This document shows positions 45,140-57,935 of a DNA stretch of 64,000 bases, one piece after another (the first letter of the stretch is position 1; each line of letters starts with the position of its first letter). The position numbers and the translations under genes are program-made. Below the pieces are notes generated by a model, which did no database searches, had not been told where the DNA came from, and saw only the letters and a list, made by a program, of their open reading frames with translations. The stretch comes from Cladorhizidae sp. MBARI D1340-BT2 (lineage: Eukaryota; Porifera; Demospongiae; Poecilosclerida; Cladorhizidae), in assembly GCA_028752905.1 (NCBI GenBank), contig JAQNBH010000011.1, forward strand, positions 17,577,909 to 17,641,908, read 5' to 3'.

Positions 45140-47290
45140 GGGTATGTTTCCTAGGAAAGCATTTGGTAGTAAGAAAACAGAGTACCGTTCTTTCAGAGCC
45201 ACATAGTTTGACAATCCACAGTAGTAACCCTGGCTTCATTTGGGAAACCAAACGAAAGAGCATATTGCATAATTTGTCGTAACATTCATGCCTTAAAACA
45301 GCTAACAATATCTAAGAATGTGGAAGCTTCATTTATTACGACTGGCTACAGTAACTGGAAGGATGCGACAAGGTCATTTGATCGGCATAAAAGCAGTGCA
45401 TGCCACAAGGAAGCACTTATGAAATGGGATCACTATGTTAGAGGGATTGATATAAATGTTAGCTTACAATACTAATTGAAAGCTGAGCAGGAAAAAGCAA
45501 GGTTTAGCCTTATGAAACTGTTTATATCTCTCTAATACCTGGGCCGGCAAGGACTTGCTATAAGAGGGCATATACAGGATAATGGAAATTACTCTCAGCT
45601 GTTACAACTTCCAGCTCAAGATTCTGATTATTTACAATCATGGCTAAAACAAAGATGGGGATACACTTCTCATGAGATCCAGAATGAAATGTTGAAGATC
45701 ATGTCACACCAGTAACTTCAATCTATCTTAAAGGATGTTCATTCTAGTGGCTGGTATTGTGTTAGCGCCAACGAAACAGTAGATGCATCTCTGTGTGAGC
45801 AGGAATGATATTATAATAATTATATGCATTTTGACATTCTTACACAAATAATTAATTTACATATGCACTTTTGTGTTTTATAGTTGACTGTTTGCATCCG
45901 TTATATCTGCCCACAAAAGTTTGAAGTGTACGAGGATGGCATTGGTCTTTACGCTACAGATAAAACAAATGCTAGTCAACTCACTGTCTTAATTATAGAT
46001 GTCTTGATGCGTTCTAACCTACAGTACCTTTGAACAACTGTCGAGGTCAGTGTTAAGACAGTGCTACCAACATGTCTGGCAGACACTCTGGTGTATCCAC
46101 TCGAATTCTGCAAGAGGAACCAAGAGCCCTTTATTTCATTGCATGGCACACACTCTAAACCTTGCAGTACAAGATTATTGTCGCACTATTAAAATCATGA
46201 GTGATTGTTTCGACACCGTGTTGGAGTTATCCAAAAATTTCAAGTATAGTGCAAAGAAAAAGGCTATGCTACTACAAAAACTTAACAGTGACCTTTCCCC
46301 TGATAGCCCTGGGTTAAGACCCCTCTGTCCTACTCGCTGGACAGTAAGGGCAGCATCGATGAAGTCAGTTAAAGAAAACTACCATGTAATTATTTCTGTG
46401 TTGAAGGAAATCGTTGAAGAGTACAGGGGAAACACAGAGGCAACATCATCAGCACGAGGTGTTGTGGCTACCATAGAAAAATTTGCATTCTTATTTGGTA
46501 TAGTTGTAGCTGATAAGCTTTTTTTTCTGTCATGGATACTCTCAGCAAAGCTCTTGAGGCAAAATCAATATGTGGATTGGAAGCACAAGGTTTGCATCTG
46601 TCAATCTTTCTAAATTAAAAGAATTTAGAACTGATGAAGAGTTTTCTAACTTCTGGGATAAGCTTCAAGAAAAAAGTAAAGTATTGGATGTGAGTGAGCC
46701 TGAGCTACCCCCGTAAACAAAGGGTACCTGCAAGATATGACGAAAATGCTGCAACTACTTATTTTGATCACTCTCCAAGGAGTATATATGTATCACAGGT
46801 TTTACTCTGAAGTCTTGGATAAACTTACAGGACAAATTGAGTGCAAGTTGCAGTCTTCAACATTCAATTTTTATGCCAAAGTGGAAAATGTCTTGAAGAA
46901 TGCTGCAACTGGAGAGCAAGTTTCAGGTGACTTGCTAAGAGAAGTTTTAGACCACTTCAAAGAAGATCTGCATGTGCATGAGCTACGTACTGAGCTAAGC
47001 TTGCTGAAGAATGTGATGGAAAGTACTACTTTCACTATAAACAATTTAAAAGAAAAAAATTGTTTCTATCCATGGAATACTTCCTCAAATTTCTAAGACG
47101 ACTCTTGTTATTGCCTGTACATCTGCAACAAGTGAACGGTCTTTCTCTTCTTTACGCCACATAAAGTCATACTTGCGCACTACAATGAGGCAAGGTAGGT
47201 TAAATCATCTGATAATGCTCTACATCCACAAAGACAGAAAGATTGATTATGATGAAGCGATTCAAGAATTACTGTGTAACCAGGAATGTA
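45140..47290 (+). pseudogene. hAT transposase pseudogene (TTF zinc finger, DUF4371, ZMYM1-like)
   Basis: Family motifs occur in the right order over 2.1 kb in several frames. A TTF-type zinc finger comes first: AYCIICRN, then GYSNWKDATRSFDRHKSSAC (about 45265-45415). DUF4371 follows: YLGRQGLAIRGHIQDNGNY (about 45535-45595) and YTSHEIQNEMLKIM. Next are HCMAHTLNLAVQD (about 46138) and RPLCPTRWTVRAAS (about 46317). The hAT C-terminal dimerisation segment is TSATSERSFSSLRHIKSYLR (about 47121). An 81-base stretch (45803-45883) interrupts the homology and ends in a good splice acceptor, so it looks like an intron whose donor now reads GA. Several stops and frame changes show the gene is dead. Intact relatives cut and paste hAT elements. 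Terminal inverted repeats were not found. Confidence 0.85.
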
Positions 47291-47569
47291 TACAAACATT
47301 TGGAAAGTAACAGTTCATTGTGTACTATTATTATTGTTGAATTTTCCCTATTACTTGTTCCTTTCTCTCATAGCATCAATATGCACTAACATTTAATGGG
47401 AATGATACCCCTCTTGTCTGAATACTATAAACATCTTCCTAAGTCAACAATCTCGCAGCACCACTTTGAATTAGGCTGTGCCGCCGCTGCTACTCCTCCA
47501 GGAAGGCCAAACAGTGCACAGCATTTTCCAGGTGCCCCCGGACACCAACTGCTTGGATCAGTCCATTTA
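47291..47569. other. Spacer between hAT pseudogene and minisatellite
   Basis: No recognised feature. Confidence 0.4.
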
Positions 47570-48137
47570 CAGCATCAAGCATGGAACAACCCTGGCCAGA
47601 GTCATACAGGTACAGCCAGCTGCACCATCAAGCATGGAACAACCCTGGCCAGGTACAGCCAGCTGCAGCATCAAGCATAGAACATCCCTGGCCAGAGTCA
47701 TACAGGTACAGCCAGCTGCAACATCAAGCATGGAACAACCCTGGCCAGAGTCATACAGGTACAGCCAGCTGCAGCATCAAGCATGGAACAACCCTGGCTA
47801 GAGTCATACAGGTACAGCCAGCTGCAGCATCAAGCATGGAACAACCCTGGCCAGAGTCATACAGGTACAGCCAGCTGCAGCCAGCTGCAGCATCAAGTAT
47901 GGAACAACCCTGGCTAGAGTCATACAGGTACAGCCAGCTGCAGCATCAAGCATGGAACAACCCTGGCCAGAGTCATACAGGTACAGCCAGCTACAGCATC
48001 AAGCATGGAACAACCCTGGCCAGAGTCATACAGGTACAGCCAGCTGCAGCATCAAGCATGGAACAACCCTGGCCAGAGTCATACAGGTACAGCCAGCTGC
48101 AGCATCAAGCATAGAACATCCCTGGCCAGAGTCATAT
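47570..48137. repeat. 53-bp minisatellite
   Basis: About ten to eleven copies of a 53-bp unit (for example 47753-47805) containing AAGCATGGAACAACCCTGGC and GTCATACAGGTACAGCCAGC. One copy lacks eight bases (near 47660) and CAGCTGCAGC is doubled near 47880. The unit is not a multiple of three, so the ORFs over it rotate through all frames and are not genes. Confidence 0.95.
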
Positions 48138-49084
48138 AACTTTGAGAGGATGCAGCTTCCTCAGTGTGGACGAGGTGCTGATGCTGCACCACTGTGCCTA
48201 CAAGCCATCAGCCAAATGCTGCAAGACATGAAGGACGTCAACAGGCACTAAACTGCCACTGCTGTGTTGTGATCAGGCAGATCCTGGCCATGGACAAGAA
48301 TGGCAGAGTACACTGTTCACTGTCACTTATCCTGCACCAGCTTGATGACACTAAGGGTGGGTCTACTGGTAAAATATAAAACCATGGTGTTGTCATGCCC
48401 TTCCATATGCAAGGAACTGCCATGTCTTTGGTCCTTCAATGTCCATGTGAAGGTGCCTTCATCACACCCTCTCACATGCAGTCTGAGGCACTGCTACATC
48501 ATTGGCTTTCCTCTAGGCCAGCCACACCCCTTTGTTTCTAAGACCTTAGACTAAGATCAAGTAGAAAAATGCTTCTCTCTCTTTCAGGCTGATCCCATTG
48601 GCAAAATATTAAATAACAAGTGCAGGTTGTAGGCACCGATACAATGAGGTATGATGTGACAGTGCAGTCTGTGCTCATCAAATAAGTATGCACTAATGCT
48701 GGTAACTCTAATCAGTACAAGAGTGCCCAGGAACAGGGCAGGAGATTCCACAGAACTACTTGGAGTGTATATTAAATGTGGTGTTGTTATATGTAACTGC
48801 ATGATGGTTAGTATAAGAAAGGTCGACTTTACTGAGGCCTGGATATAACACATTCATTCATGTTAAGAATGTATTACTAATAGTAGTTGCATGACATCAC
48901 GAACAGGTGATAATTATCAGTGTTCGTGTTCTAGCCTTGTCCGCTATTCTAGCTTCATCTTCTTCGTAGTCCGTTTAGTTCCTTGTCATGGGATCATCAT
49001 CCTCAGTCTCTCTCAACTTTTCTGTGGAGTTTGACCGTCCTGCTGGTGATATTTCCTGCAGCACTGTCTGCTGCTTGCCTGGGC
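48138..49084. other. Intergenic, no recognised gene
   Basis: Open frames are short and have no known motifs. Confidence 0.45.
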
Positions 49085-49190
49085 TCAAATCCTGTGACCA
49101 TCTGTCTCAACTAAAATGCTGCAAGTTTTGAAGGATTTTATTATCACTTCAGTGGTAACTGCCTGCCAAGCTTTCTCCACCCACTCCAGA
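49085..49190 (-). pseudogene. pogo/Tigger-like transposase scrap
   Basis: The minus strand reads LEWVEKAWQAVTTEVIIKSF then KTCSILVETDG. This fits the WV-AW-x-I-x-KSF-K-C-GI-x-TDG pattern at the end of pogo-like DDE transposases. Only about 35 codons are recognisable. The upstream catalytic region is absent. Motif recognition is from memory; a profile search would decide. Confidence 0.45.
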
Positions 49191-49626
49191 GAGAGAATGC
49201 TCTCTGGAGCTTTCATACTTTCAGAAGAGTGACCTTCTGGGGGAGGGGGGGAGGGGGTATTCGTGGACTGTGTAGAGCAAGCCACAGCATGCTCTATTGC
49301 TCCTTGTCGTACCTATTTACGGATTGGATGGTGGCCTTGAAGACTGTGAATATTAAACTCCTTGAAAACACCCTCTCTAAGGATGTTGGGTCTTGTGCTC
49401 ATGCACTGAACTTTATATACAATAGAATGTGTGGTGTAAAGAATGGTGGGGCATAACCCACACATTGTAATAATAGTAGTCCTTACATTAACAATACTAG
49501 TTGCTACAGTAGAGGAAATATATATGCCCTCTATGCAGTGGATGTAGCACATGGAAATGACATGACATTGTAAGAGAGTTCAATGATAGTGCAGCACAAA
49601 CACACACACACACACACCTCACTTAC
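49191..49626. other. No recognised gene; includes a CA microsatellite
   Basis: A short CA run lies at about 49600-49616 and a G-rich run at 49240-49258. If the adjacent transmembrane exon is real, this is intron. Confidence 0.45.
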
Positions 49627-49724
49627 AAAATAAATGAAGAGAACTGTAGCGATGAGGATAATGATCACACCCATGATGCAAAGAGCTATTCCCAGTCCCA
49701 GCGAGAATCCAGTAACAGTGGATT
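49627..49724 (-). CDS. Candidate exon: single transmembrane segment
   Basis: The open frame codes for STVTGFSLGLGIALCIMGV followed by IIILIATVLFIYF, an uninterrupted hydrophobic span of the length of one membrane helix. The minus strand has a plausible acceptor just before it (CTATTTGTAG) and an excellent donor just after (TTTT then GTAAGTGAG). With these sites the exon is 98 bases, entered in phase 1 and left in phase 0. Phase 1 entry fits an upstream extracellular module exon such as the FN3-like exon at 57204-57503. No cytoplasmic domain could be recognised further along the minus strand, so a link between the two is conjecture. A chance hydrophobic ORF is the main alternative. Confidence 0.45.
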
Positions 49725-50186
49725 CTACAAATAGATCGAGTGATAAATCTATCAACAATACTTAGACCTGACAAAACCACTCGAGAGACTTCATTATTAT
49801 AAATTAAAGAAGCTTCTTTATCATCCACTTACATATTATTAACACATGAGCAGGAGTACCTGGGCATTGCCCCGACCAAAAATAAATAAATAAAGAGATT
49901 CAAGCATAATCACAGTCAGTCAGGTATATCTTACTTACAAGGTGGCAGAGATACACACAAACAATATAAAATGAGCAATTTCCTCCATTCCCCGAACCCC
50001 CAAACCAGCTGTAAAGGTAACTTTTACCCGATATCTAGTGTATCCAGGTCAACAAAATTAGGGAATTCCAACCTATAAGACAGCCAAAATGCTGCAAAAG
50101 GTATAAAACGAGACACTTCCTTCCACCATTACAAAAACACAAATTAAGAAAATGGTTAGCTTAACACACAAAGTTTTGTCTGGATC
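49725..50186. other. No recognised gene
   Basis: A 70-base minus-strand segment (about 49948-50017) lies between an acceptor-like and a GTAAGT donor site. Its translation shows no domain, so it is not called an exon. Confidence 0.4.
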
Positions 50187-51362
50187 AGCTCATGATGTTT
50201 GTATATACCTGCACTACCAGCCATGATGTTAGTATATACCTGCACTACCCAGCCATGATGTTTGTATATACCTGCACTACCCAGCCATGATGTTTGTATA
50301 TACCTGCACTACCAGCCATGATGTTTGTATATACCTGCACTACCCAGCCATGATGTTTGTATATACCTGCACTACCCAGCCATGATGTTTGTTTATACCT
50401 GCACTCCCCAGCCATGATGTTTGTATATACCTGCACTACCAGCTATGATGTTTGTATATACCTGCACCACCCAGCCATGATGTTTGTATATACCTGCACT
50501 ACCCAGCCATGATGTTTGTATATACCTGCACTACCCAGCCATGATGTTTGTATATAACTGCACTACCAGCCATGATGTTTGTACCTGCACTACACAGCCA
50601 TGATGTTTGTATATACTTGCACTACCCAGCCATGTTTGTATATAACTGCACTACAAGCCATGATGTTTGATTATACCTGCACTACCCAGCCATGATGTTT
50701 GTATATACCTGCACTACCCAGCCATGATGTTTGTATATACCTGCACTACCCAGCCATGATGTTTGTATATACCTGCACTACCCAGCCATGATGGTTGTAT
50801 ATACCTGCACTACACAGCCATGATGTTTGTTTATACCTGCACTACCAGCCATGATGTTTGTATATACCTGCACTACCCACCCATGATGTTTGTATATAAC
50901 TGCACTACAAGCCATGATGTTTGTATATACATGCACTACCCAGCCATGATGTTTGTATATACCTGCACTACCAGCCATGATGTTTGTATATACCTGCACT
51001 ACCAGCTATGATGTTTGTATATACCTGCACCACCCAGCCATGATGTTTGTATATACCTGCACTACCCAGCCATGATGTTTGTATATACCTGCACTACCCA
51101 GCCATGATGTTTGTATATACCTGCACTACCCACCCATGATGTTTGTATATAACTGCACTACAAGCCATGTTTGTATATACCTGCACTACCCAGCCATGAT
51201 GTTTGTATATACCTGCACTACCAGCCATGATGTTTGTATATACCTGCACTACCCACCCATGATGTTTTTATATACCCAGCCACGATGTTTGTATATACCT
51301 GCACTACCCAGCCATGATGTTTGTATATACCTGCACTACCAGCCATGATGTTTGTATATACG
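50187..51362. repeat. 32-bp minisatellite
   Basis: About 36 copies of a 32-bp unit containing CAGCCATGATGTTTGTATAT and ACCTGCACTAC. Variants of 31 bp (one C fewer), copies lacking ATG, and a few short copies are mixed in. ORFs over it (tyrosine- and histidine-rich) follow from the repeat. Within the interval a block near 50440-50560 is copied at 51000-51120, suggesting local duplications. Confidence 0.96.
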
Positions 51363-51594
51363 CGGCACTGCCTAGACAAAAGAGAATAATGCAAGTAATT
51401 GCTAACAGATTTTATACTGTTGTTAAAGCTAGTGTTTCTGGATGCCACAGCATCTTGAGAAGACAATAGTAGGCATACCTTGTGCTTCCCAGGGACAGGA
51501 GGAGGGAGGGAAGAAATGATGCAGTATTAATTACAGCTGCATTCCAAAATTAAAAATCCTACCTTAATTATTGACATGAGTTTGGTTCCCCATA
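51363..51594. other. Short spacer
   Basis: No feature recognised. Confidence 0.4.
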
Positions 51595-52348
51595 AGCAGA
51601 CTGGGTTTGGCAAAGGAGATCTTGACAGATCATGGCTTAAATTTTGTGCACATGTGATGGAACAACTCTACTTATAGATGTGGGCAGTCCACAAAAGGCA
51701 CCAAAGTACTTCTCGGAATCGGACGTTCTCTTACTGAAGCTGTTGCTGGCCTATTGTGACACACCTTACCTTACCACAGGATACACCCCATTGAGTTGTC
51801 ATTCGGGAGAGCCATGAGAAGTTCACTCAGTATCCTAGAAGAGGAATGGAAAGGTGAGGCACCAAAGTACTTCTCGGAATCGGACGTTCTCTTACTGAAG
51901 CTGTTGCTGGCCTATTGTGACACACCTTACCTTACCACAGGATACACCCCATTGAGTTGTCGTTCGGTAGAGCCATGAGAAGTTCACTCAGTGTCCTAGC
52001 AGAGGAATGGAAAGGTGAGCACCACACTGTAAAGATAATAGCCTGTTGGAGTGTGCTAGTAAGTTGAAAGAAGATCCCGAACACGTCTGAAATGGTAGCA
52101 GACAGGGAGAGTTCAGCCAATTCAAGGATGAAGACTATGTATGATTATTAACATGCAATGGAAATAAGCTTCAGAGTTGGAGACCTTGTTCTCTTGTTAG
52201 TTCCTGGCCTCTCAGGCAAGCTCTTGTCCAGATGGGAAGGACCGTTCCCCACTAACAAGTCATGCCCGTCTCATATCGGATCGATGTAGGCGCACAGGAT
52301 AAACTGAAGGTCAGGTTGTGTCATGTCAATTCTCTTAAGTTATGGAAC
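51595..52348 (+). pseudogene. Decayed conventional Ty3/gypsy integrase C-terminus
   Basis: Scattered motifs in several frames: SRLGLAKEILTDHGLNFVH (51595-51651), which holds the second catalytic aspartate of integrase; IELSFGRAMRSSLSILEEEW around 51790-51850; then RVGDLVLL, KLLSRWEGPF and YRIDVGAQDKLKVRLCHVNS (about 52155-52335), which form the GPY/F module. Order and motifs fit the end of an ordinary Ty3/gypsy pol, a lineage distinct from the element at 8822-14195. A 161-bp tandem duplication lies inside it (51696-51856 and 51857-52017). No LTRs were found, and stops and frameshifts make it inactive. Confidence 0.8.
51696..52017. repeat. 161-bp tandem duplication
   Basis: Two head-to-tail copies starting AGGCACCAAAGTACTTCTCG at 51696 and 51857, nearly identical, inside the decayed integrase. 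Confidence 0.92.
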
Positions 52349-52705
52349 CCCCCAAAGTTTTGTCAGTCATAATGGTTGAAGACAAAGGAGAAGTTGACCC
52401 ATTTCAGTCAATGAGCACAAGTCAGCAGAGGAACCGGAGAAGGATCCACAGCAGACGGAGAAGGATCCACAGCCGATGGAAGAGGAATGACGGCAACTCA
52501 AGCAAATGGTTCGTCAAGGATGCTGCTGTGGCAATGCCTGATCCCACCAAGATGGTCACACCAGGTCCCCAATAATGTTCCTGATGAAGGCTAGAGCATC
52601 TAGTCGAAGTGTCGAGAGAATACAATTTCAAGTTGATTATATTGAGTAGATAGAGTAGGTAAATGTAATGTTATTATGTCGACTGACAAAACGACTGACA
52701 AAAAA
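52349..52705. other. No recognised gene
   Basis: An arginine-rich open frame (52342-52575) contains a 21-bp tandem repeat (GGAGAAGGATCCACAGC twice). It may be the decayed tail of the Ty3/gypsy element. Confidence 0.4.
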
Positions 52706-53055
<350 letters not shown>

Positions 53056-53070
53056 TCACCTCAGTGGCAA

Positions 53071-53660
53071 TTGAGACCTTGGGGAGAAATCCATGACTTC
53101 CCTGAAGGAACTAGGCCAACTGCCAACTAATCAGGCAAAGGATGAGAGAGGTGAGAGCCTGGCTTACCTACTACAACCCCACCAAGGATGACCGAGAGGT
53201 GAGAGACCAGGCTTACCTACTACAACCCCACCAATGATGAGAGAGGTGAGAGCCCAGGCTTACCTAGTATATCTCCACCAAGGATGGAAGAGGTGAGAGC
53301 CAGGCTTACCTACTACAACCCCACCAAGGATGAGAGAGGTGAGAGCCCAGGCCTACCTAGTATAACTCTCCACCAAGGATGAAAGAGATGAGACACAGGC
53401 TTACCTACTATAACCCTACCAAGGATGAGAGAGGTGAGAGCCCAAGCTTACCTACAGTACTATAACCCCACCAAGAATGAGAGAGGTGAGAGCCCAGGAT
53501 TACCTACTACAACTCCACCAAGGATGGGAGAGTTGAGAGCCAGGCCTAACCTATAATGAAAGAGATGAGAGACAGGCTTACCTACTCTATAACCCTACCA
53601 AGGATGAGAGAGGTGAGAGCCCAAGCTTACCTACAGTACTATAACCCCACCATGATATAA
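53071..53660. repeat. Unique 75-bp segment plus 47-bp minisatellite, first module
   Basis: Begins with GAGACCTTGGGGAGAAATCC, also found with one change at 54178. It is followed by about twelve imperfect copies of a roughly 47-bp unit with GAGAGCCCAGGCTTACCTAC and ACCCCACCAAGGATG. Several copies are shortened. Confidence 0.92.
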
Positions 53661-53667
53661 CCACACC

Positions 53668-54177
<510 letters not shown>

Positions 54178-54860
54178 GAGACCTTGGGGAGAAATTCATG
54201 ACTTCCCTGAAGGAACTAGGCCAACAGCCAACTAATCAGGCAAAGGATGTATAAGGTGAGAGCCCAGGCTCACCTACTACAACCCCACCAAGGATGGGAG
54301 AGGTGCGAGCCCAGGCTTACCTACTACAACCCCACTAAGGATGAGAGAGGTGAGAGCCAGGCTTACCTACTACAACCTCGCCAAGGATGGGAGAGGTGAG
54401 AGCCCAGGCCTACCTACTACAACCCCACCAAGGATGGGAGAGGTGAGAGCCCAGGCCTACCTACTATAACCCTACCAATGATGGGAGAGGTGAGAGCCCA
54501 GGCTTACCTACGACAACCCCACCAAGGATGGGAGAGGTGAGAGCCCAGGCCTACCTACTACAACCCTACCAATGATGGGAGAGGTGAGAGCCCAGGCTTA
54601 CCTACTACAACCTCGCCAAGGATGGGAGAGGTGAGAGTCCAGGCTTACCTAGTATAACTCCACCAAGGATGAAAGAGATGAGAGACATGCTTACCTACTA
54701 CAACCCCACCAAGGATGAGCGAGGTGAGAGCCCAAGCTTACCTACAGTACTACAACCCCACCAAGAATGAGAGAGCTGAGAGCCCAAGCTTACCTACAGT
54801 ACTATAACCCCACCAAGAATGAGAGAGGTGAGAGCCCAGGATTACCTACTACAAAGCCTC
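54178..54860. repeat. 47-bp minisatellite, second module
   Basis: Repeats the layout of 53071-53660: the same 75-bp lead, then about thirteen copies of the 47-bp unit. The AAT run, lead and minisatellite thus form a compound unit present twice. Confidence 0.92.
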
Positions 54861-57203
54861 TCTGTGGCCATACAGAGAGGGAACGCTATCTCTGTTCTTG
54901 GATCAGTTGGGGATGATTCTTGTCATTTTTTGTGTGTAATGTTATTTTTTATTTTTAGTTATTTTTTGTTTGAATAATAATGACTATTTATTTTTATCAC
55001 AATTTATTACATATTTACTGATGACTTCTGGACAATTTCTTTCTTTGTTGTTGTTACTTTGTTGTTGTTGTTACTATTATTATTATTATCATTGTTGTTG
55101 TTACTAATATACCATTTTATTATAATTTTTATTATAATAATTAATAGTTAACTGTTTCATTTGTTGTTAATAATAATAAATAAACAAACATCAACAATAA
55201 TAGAGAAATAAAAATAAACAATGAATAAATGAAAAAGGGAATGAAAATTTTATTTCAAATGAATAGTCAACATGCTATAGTAATTCAACTAGGCTTAAAT
55301 TAACTTTGCTTCGTACCAATTATCTGGGCCCTAGTTATCCGGAAACTCGGATTATTCACAAGGCTAATTGTATGTGTATGTGCAGGCAAAGGGCGTGTGT
55401 CCACTCCATTGTCGAGTGTGTCCATTCCTTTTTTGATTATCAATCTGAAAGAGAGTGGGGAAAAGCAGAAAAGAGGGCTGCTAAAGGAGTTGAGTGTGGC
55501 TGCAGCTACGGGCAAACATTAGAGAACCAGAGAAGAAAATAGAAGCATTGTACATGATGAAATGTCAGAGTGCTTCGCAGCCGTCCAGGGAGAATGTGGG
55601 AATTTCTAGCTACTGTTTGTGACCTCAATAAAGACAAGATTTGTTTTTCTTTGCCTCAATGATGATGGCATAGATATTTCACTATATTTTAATTATGTAC
55701 AGTTTACATCGGGATGTCCTAATTAAATTCATGGTCTAGCTAATGAATATTACAACAAACCAAAGTTTTTCACAAGGTGGCTAGTCTCTAGTCTAACTGA
55801 GGTGCTAGTGATCCCTTAAACTGACACTTGTTCAACATTCAAGTCCTATTATCGAGCACCGTAAATAAAATAAACCCTGCCAATAAACCAACAAACAACC
55901 CACCCTCCACCCACCAACAAACCAAACCAACACCACCACATACTAGACATGCTGGCATATACCACGTATTCAAATACTAAACATGAACACACAGCTTCTG
56001 TTGGAGTAGTTAACTGATTAAACGTTCATAATTTTTTTAATTATTATTATAATGCATGAGTGGATTTATTTTCAAATGACCGCTGCCTCGTTCAGTATAA
56101 AAGGGGGGGGGACTGAAGTTTGGATGCAAGTTTGAATAGCTTCAACTATTACTTGCCCTAAGGCAGAGCCGTGTTTTGAATCCCAGGTTACGAATACAGT
56201 CTAGTCTGCCACACTTTAGTGGCTGTTTGGTGTTAGTGCTTCTCAATCTCAAGCAATGTTTAGCTAACAATCGACTTTTGTGACGCTCCTTCTCCTATAG
56301 AAATATGCACAGAGAGTGTAGAAGTGATGGTGGATAACGCAAAGTGCTAGCAGAAGGTAGGAAAAGGCCATATATATATATTTTGTGCACGAATAATTTT
56401 CAATGAGTAGCTTAGCTAACTATGTTGTTAGATAGAGCTATAACTCAGGCATGCCAGTGGATGCCTATAAGTAGCGTCCTATTTTCTAGAAGTGCAATAC
56501 TGCCATATTAACAAGTTTAAAACCAACTGCTATTCCTTTAGTCGACTAGTCCACACTTAAATTGCTATTGATGCCAATTGGGTCAACCACCGTTCAAAGC
56601 TTGCATGCATGTGATGCCAAATTACATGCGTATCAGAGTGAGACACATACTAAAAACTTCAAGCCAATTTTGATACTTTTCTCATAAGGTTATTTTTTGG
56701 TCTTTTTTTTTTAATGACAAAAATGACCTAGCAGATAACTTCCAGTTTGGAGCTGAGATTGAAAGTATGGTAGCCTTACATTTCATGAAGCTCACAGTTA
56801 GCAGTAGGTATCTGTGAGCTTGCAACACACTCGACTCATATGTGTGCTTGGAAGTTCCAATGAATGTGCATAATCAATTATGAAGAGCACAGTGAAGAGA
56901 CCAGCATGGTCCAATGTAGGACTACCAACTGGACCAGATACTCTTCCAGTTGTTCATTTTAGATTTAAATACACTGCTGGCCTCTTTGCTCGTGAACATT
57001 CACTGAAACCACACCTTTTCTTTCTAGCATATATATACTCTTGTCCACAACTTCTCCACATGCAGCCTGCAGTAAAGCAGCAACACTAAACATTGGGATA
57101 CCTGCAAGGCAAGGCCCCTTTCATACAGGGTGGTCACGTATAAATGTTACCCAACTTCTCCTTACCCCGTTCCTGCATGGTAAGCATCTAATGTTGTAAA
57201 TAC
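54861..57203. other. AT-rich intergenic or intronic DNA with transposon traces
   Basis: No gene recognised. CCTAGTTATCCGGAAACTCG near 55330 resembles pogo/Tigger-type terminal repeats. A plus-strand frame at 56880-57020 (RPAWSNVGLPTGP, then FRFKYTAGLF) vaguely recalls a region next to transposon helicases; this is weak. Thymine/adenine trinucleotide runs occur at 55025-55200. If the exons on both sides belong to one gene, this is intron. Confidence 0.4.
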
Positions 57204-57503
57204 CTTGAGGTTGAGATGTAGAAGGTGTAGGTGCTTCACCTGCAGCAACTCGATCAATCGTATTATTACATCGAAAAAATCCTGTTAATATTATGGTCAC
57301 TTCTGTCTTGATGAACGCAGTAAGAACAGCAGTATTCGTACTGTTGTTGACCATTTCCCTTTCACACATGTCGTTTTCACAGGACAGCATGTACCCCATG
57401 GCGTGAGGACTCTTATTCCACTCCACTGATAATAGACGTCTCTCAAATATGAAGGAGGAAGAGGCAATAAACTTCAAGTTTAAAGGTGGAATAGGTGGAA
57501 GAT
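57204..57503 (-). CDS. Candidate exon: fibronectin type III-like domain
   Basis: A 300-base open segment on the minus strand between an acceptor (TTGTTTCTTTAG) and a donor (CCTCAAG then GTATTT). Both ends fall in phase 1, the symmetric arrangement typical of extracellular modules that shuffle by exon. The 100-residue translation starts LPPIPPLNLKFIASSS, with the proline-rich lead of FN3 domains, and has the core tryptophan (LLSVEWNKSP) and a following GYMLSCEND. Three cysteines are present, more than usual for FN3. It ends in a Pro/Ser/Thr linker (GEAPTPSTSQPQ). FN3 domains act as spacers or ligand-binding modules in cell-surface receptors. The FN3 identity is judged by pattern only; an immunoglobulin-like fold or chance ORF remains possible. 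Confidence 0.5.
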
Positions 57504-57784
57504 CTAAAGAAACAAGTGCATATATTTGTATTAAGTTGCACTAAAAAACAAAAAACAAAGCAAAACAAGTAAGCTCAACTGGTTTAAAACTCCAGCAAAG
57601 TTTAGAAAATCACAAGAAAAAAGACCATGCACTCAGCAGTGAGTATGGCTGTAATGTTCTCTTGGTTCCATGCAGTGGGCATTTTTTTAAAAATTGGTGG
57701 TAATTTTCAAATAAATATTTACCGAATGAAAATTATAAATTTGAAACAAATTCATGGGGCATCTAGGGCCATCTAGCATTTGTT
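57504..57784. other. No recognised feature
   Basis: AT-rich; intron if the adjacent exon is real. Confidence 0.4.
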
Positions 57785-57935
57785 AAAATGTCTGGCCATA
57801 GGAGACCAAGCTCAAGAGTCGATGTTGAGCAGAGACCATGGCTGGTAAGTCTTTGTACAGTTACCCTTAGCCTGTGAAACACCCAGTGGGCCACTGCTAG
57901 AACCTGCTAGTTCATCAGTATGTGTTCATTTCACT
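57785..57935 (-). repeat. Dispersed repeat C, copy 2
   Basis: Inverted match to 40625-40790, diverged. Confidence 0.7.

Noticed and set aside
47396..48251. ORFs with QHQAWNNPGQ-type repeats
   Set aside because: The 53-bp unit is not a multiple of three; frames rotate, which is not expected of a coding repeat.
49948..50017. 70-base candidate exon upstream of the transmembrane exon
   Set aside because: Splice sites are plausible but the translation in the compatible phase shows no extracellular module.
50245..51466. Tyrosine-rich repeat ORFs on both strands
   Set aside because: Generated by the 32-bp minisatellite.
55306..55542. 78-codon plus-strand ORF
   Set aside because: Begins inside a pogo-type terminal-repeat-like sequence; no recognised motif.
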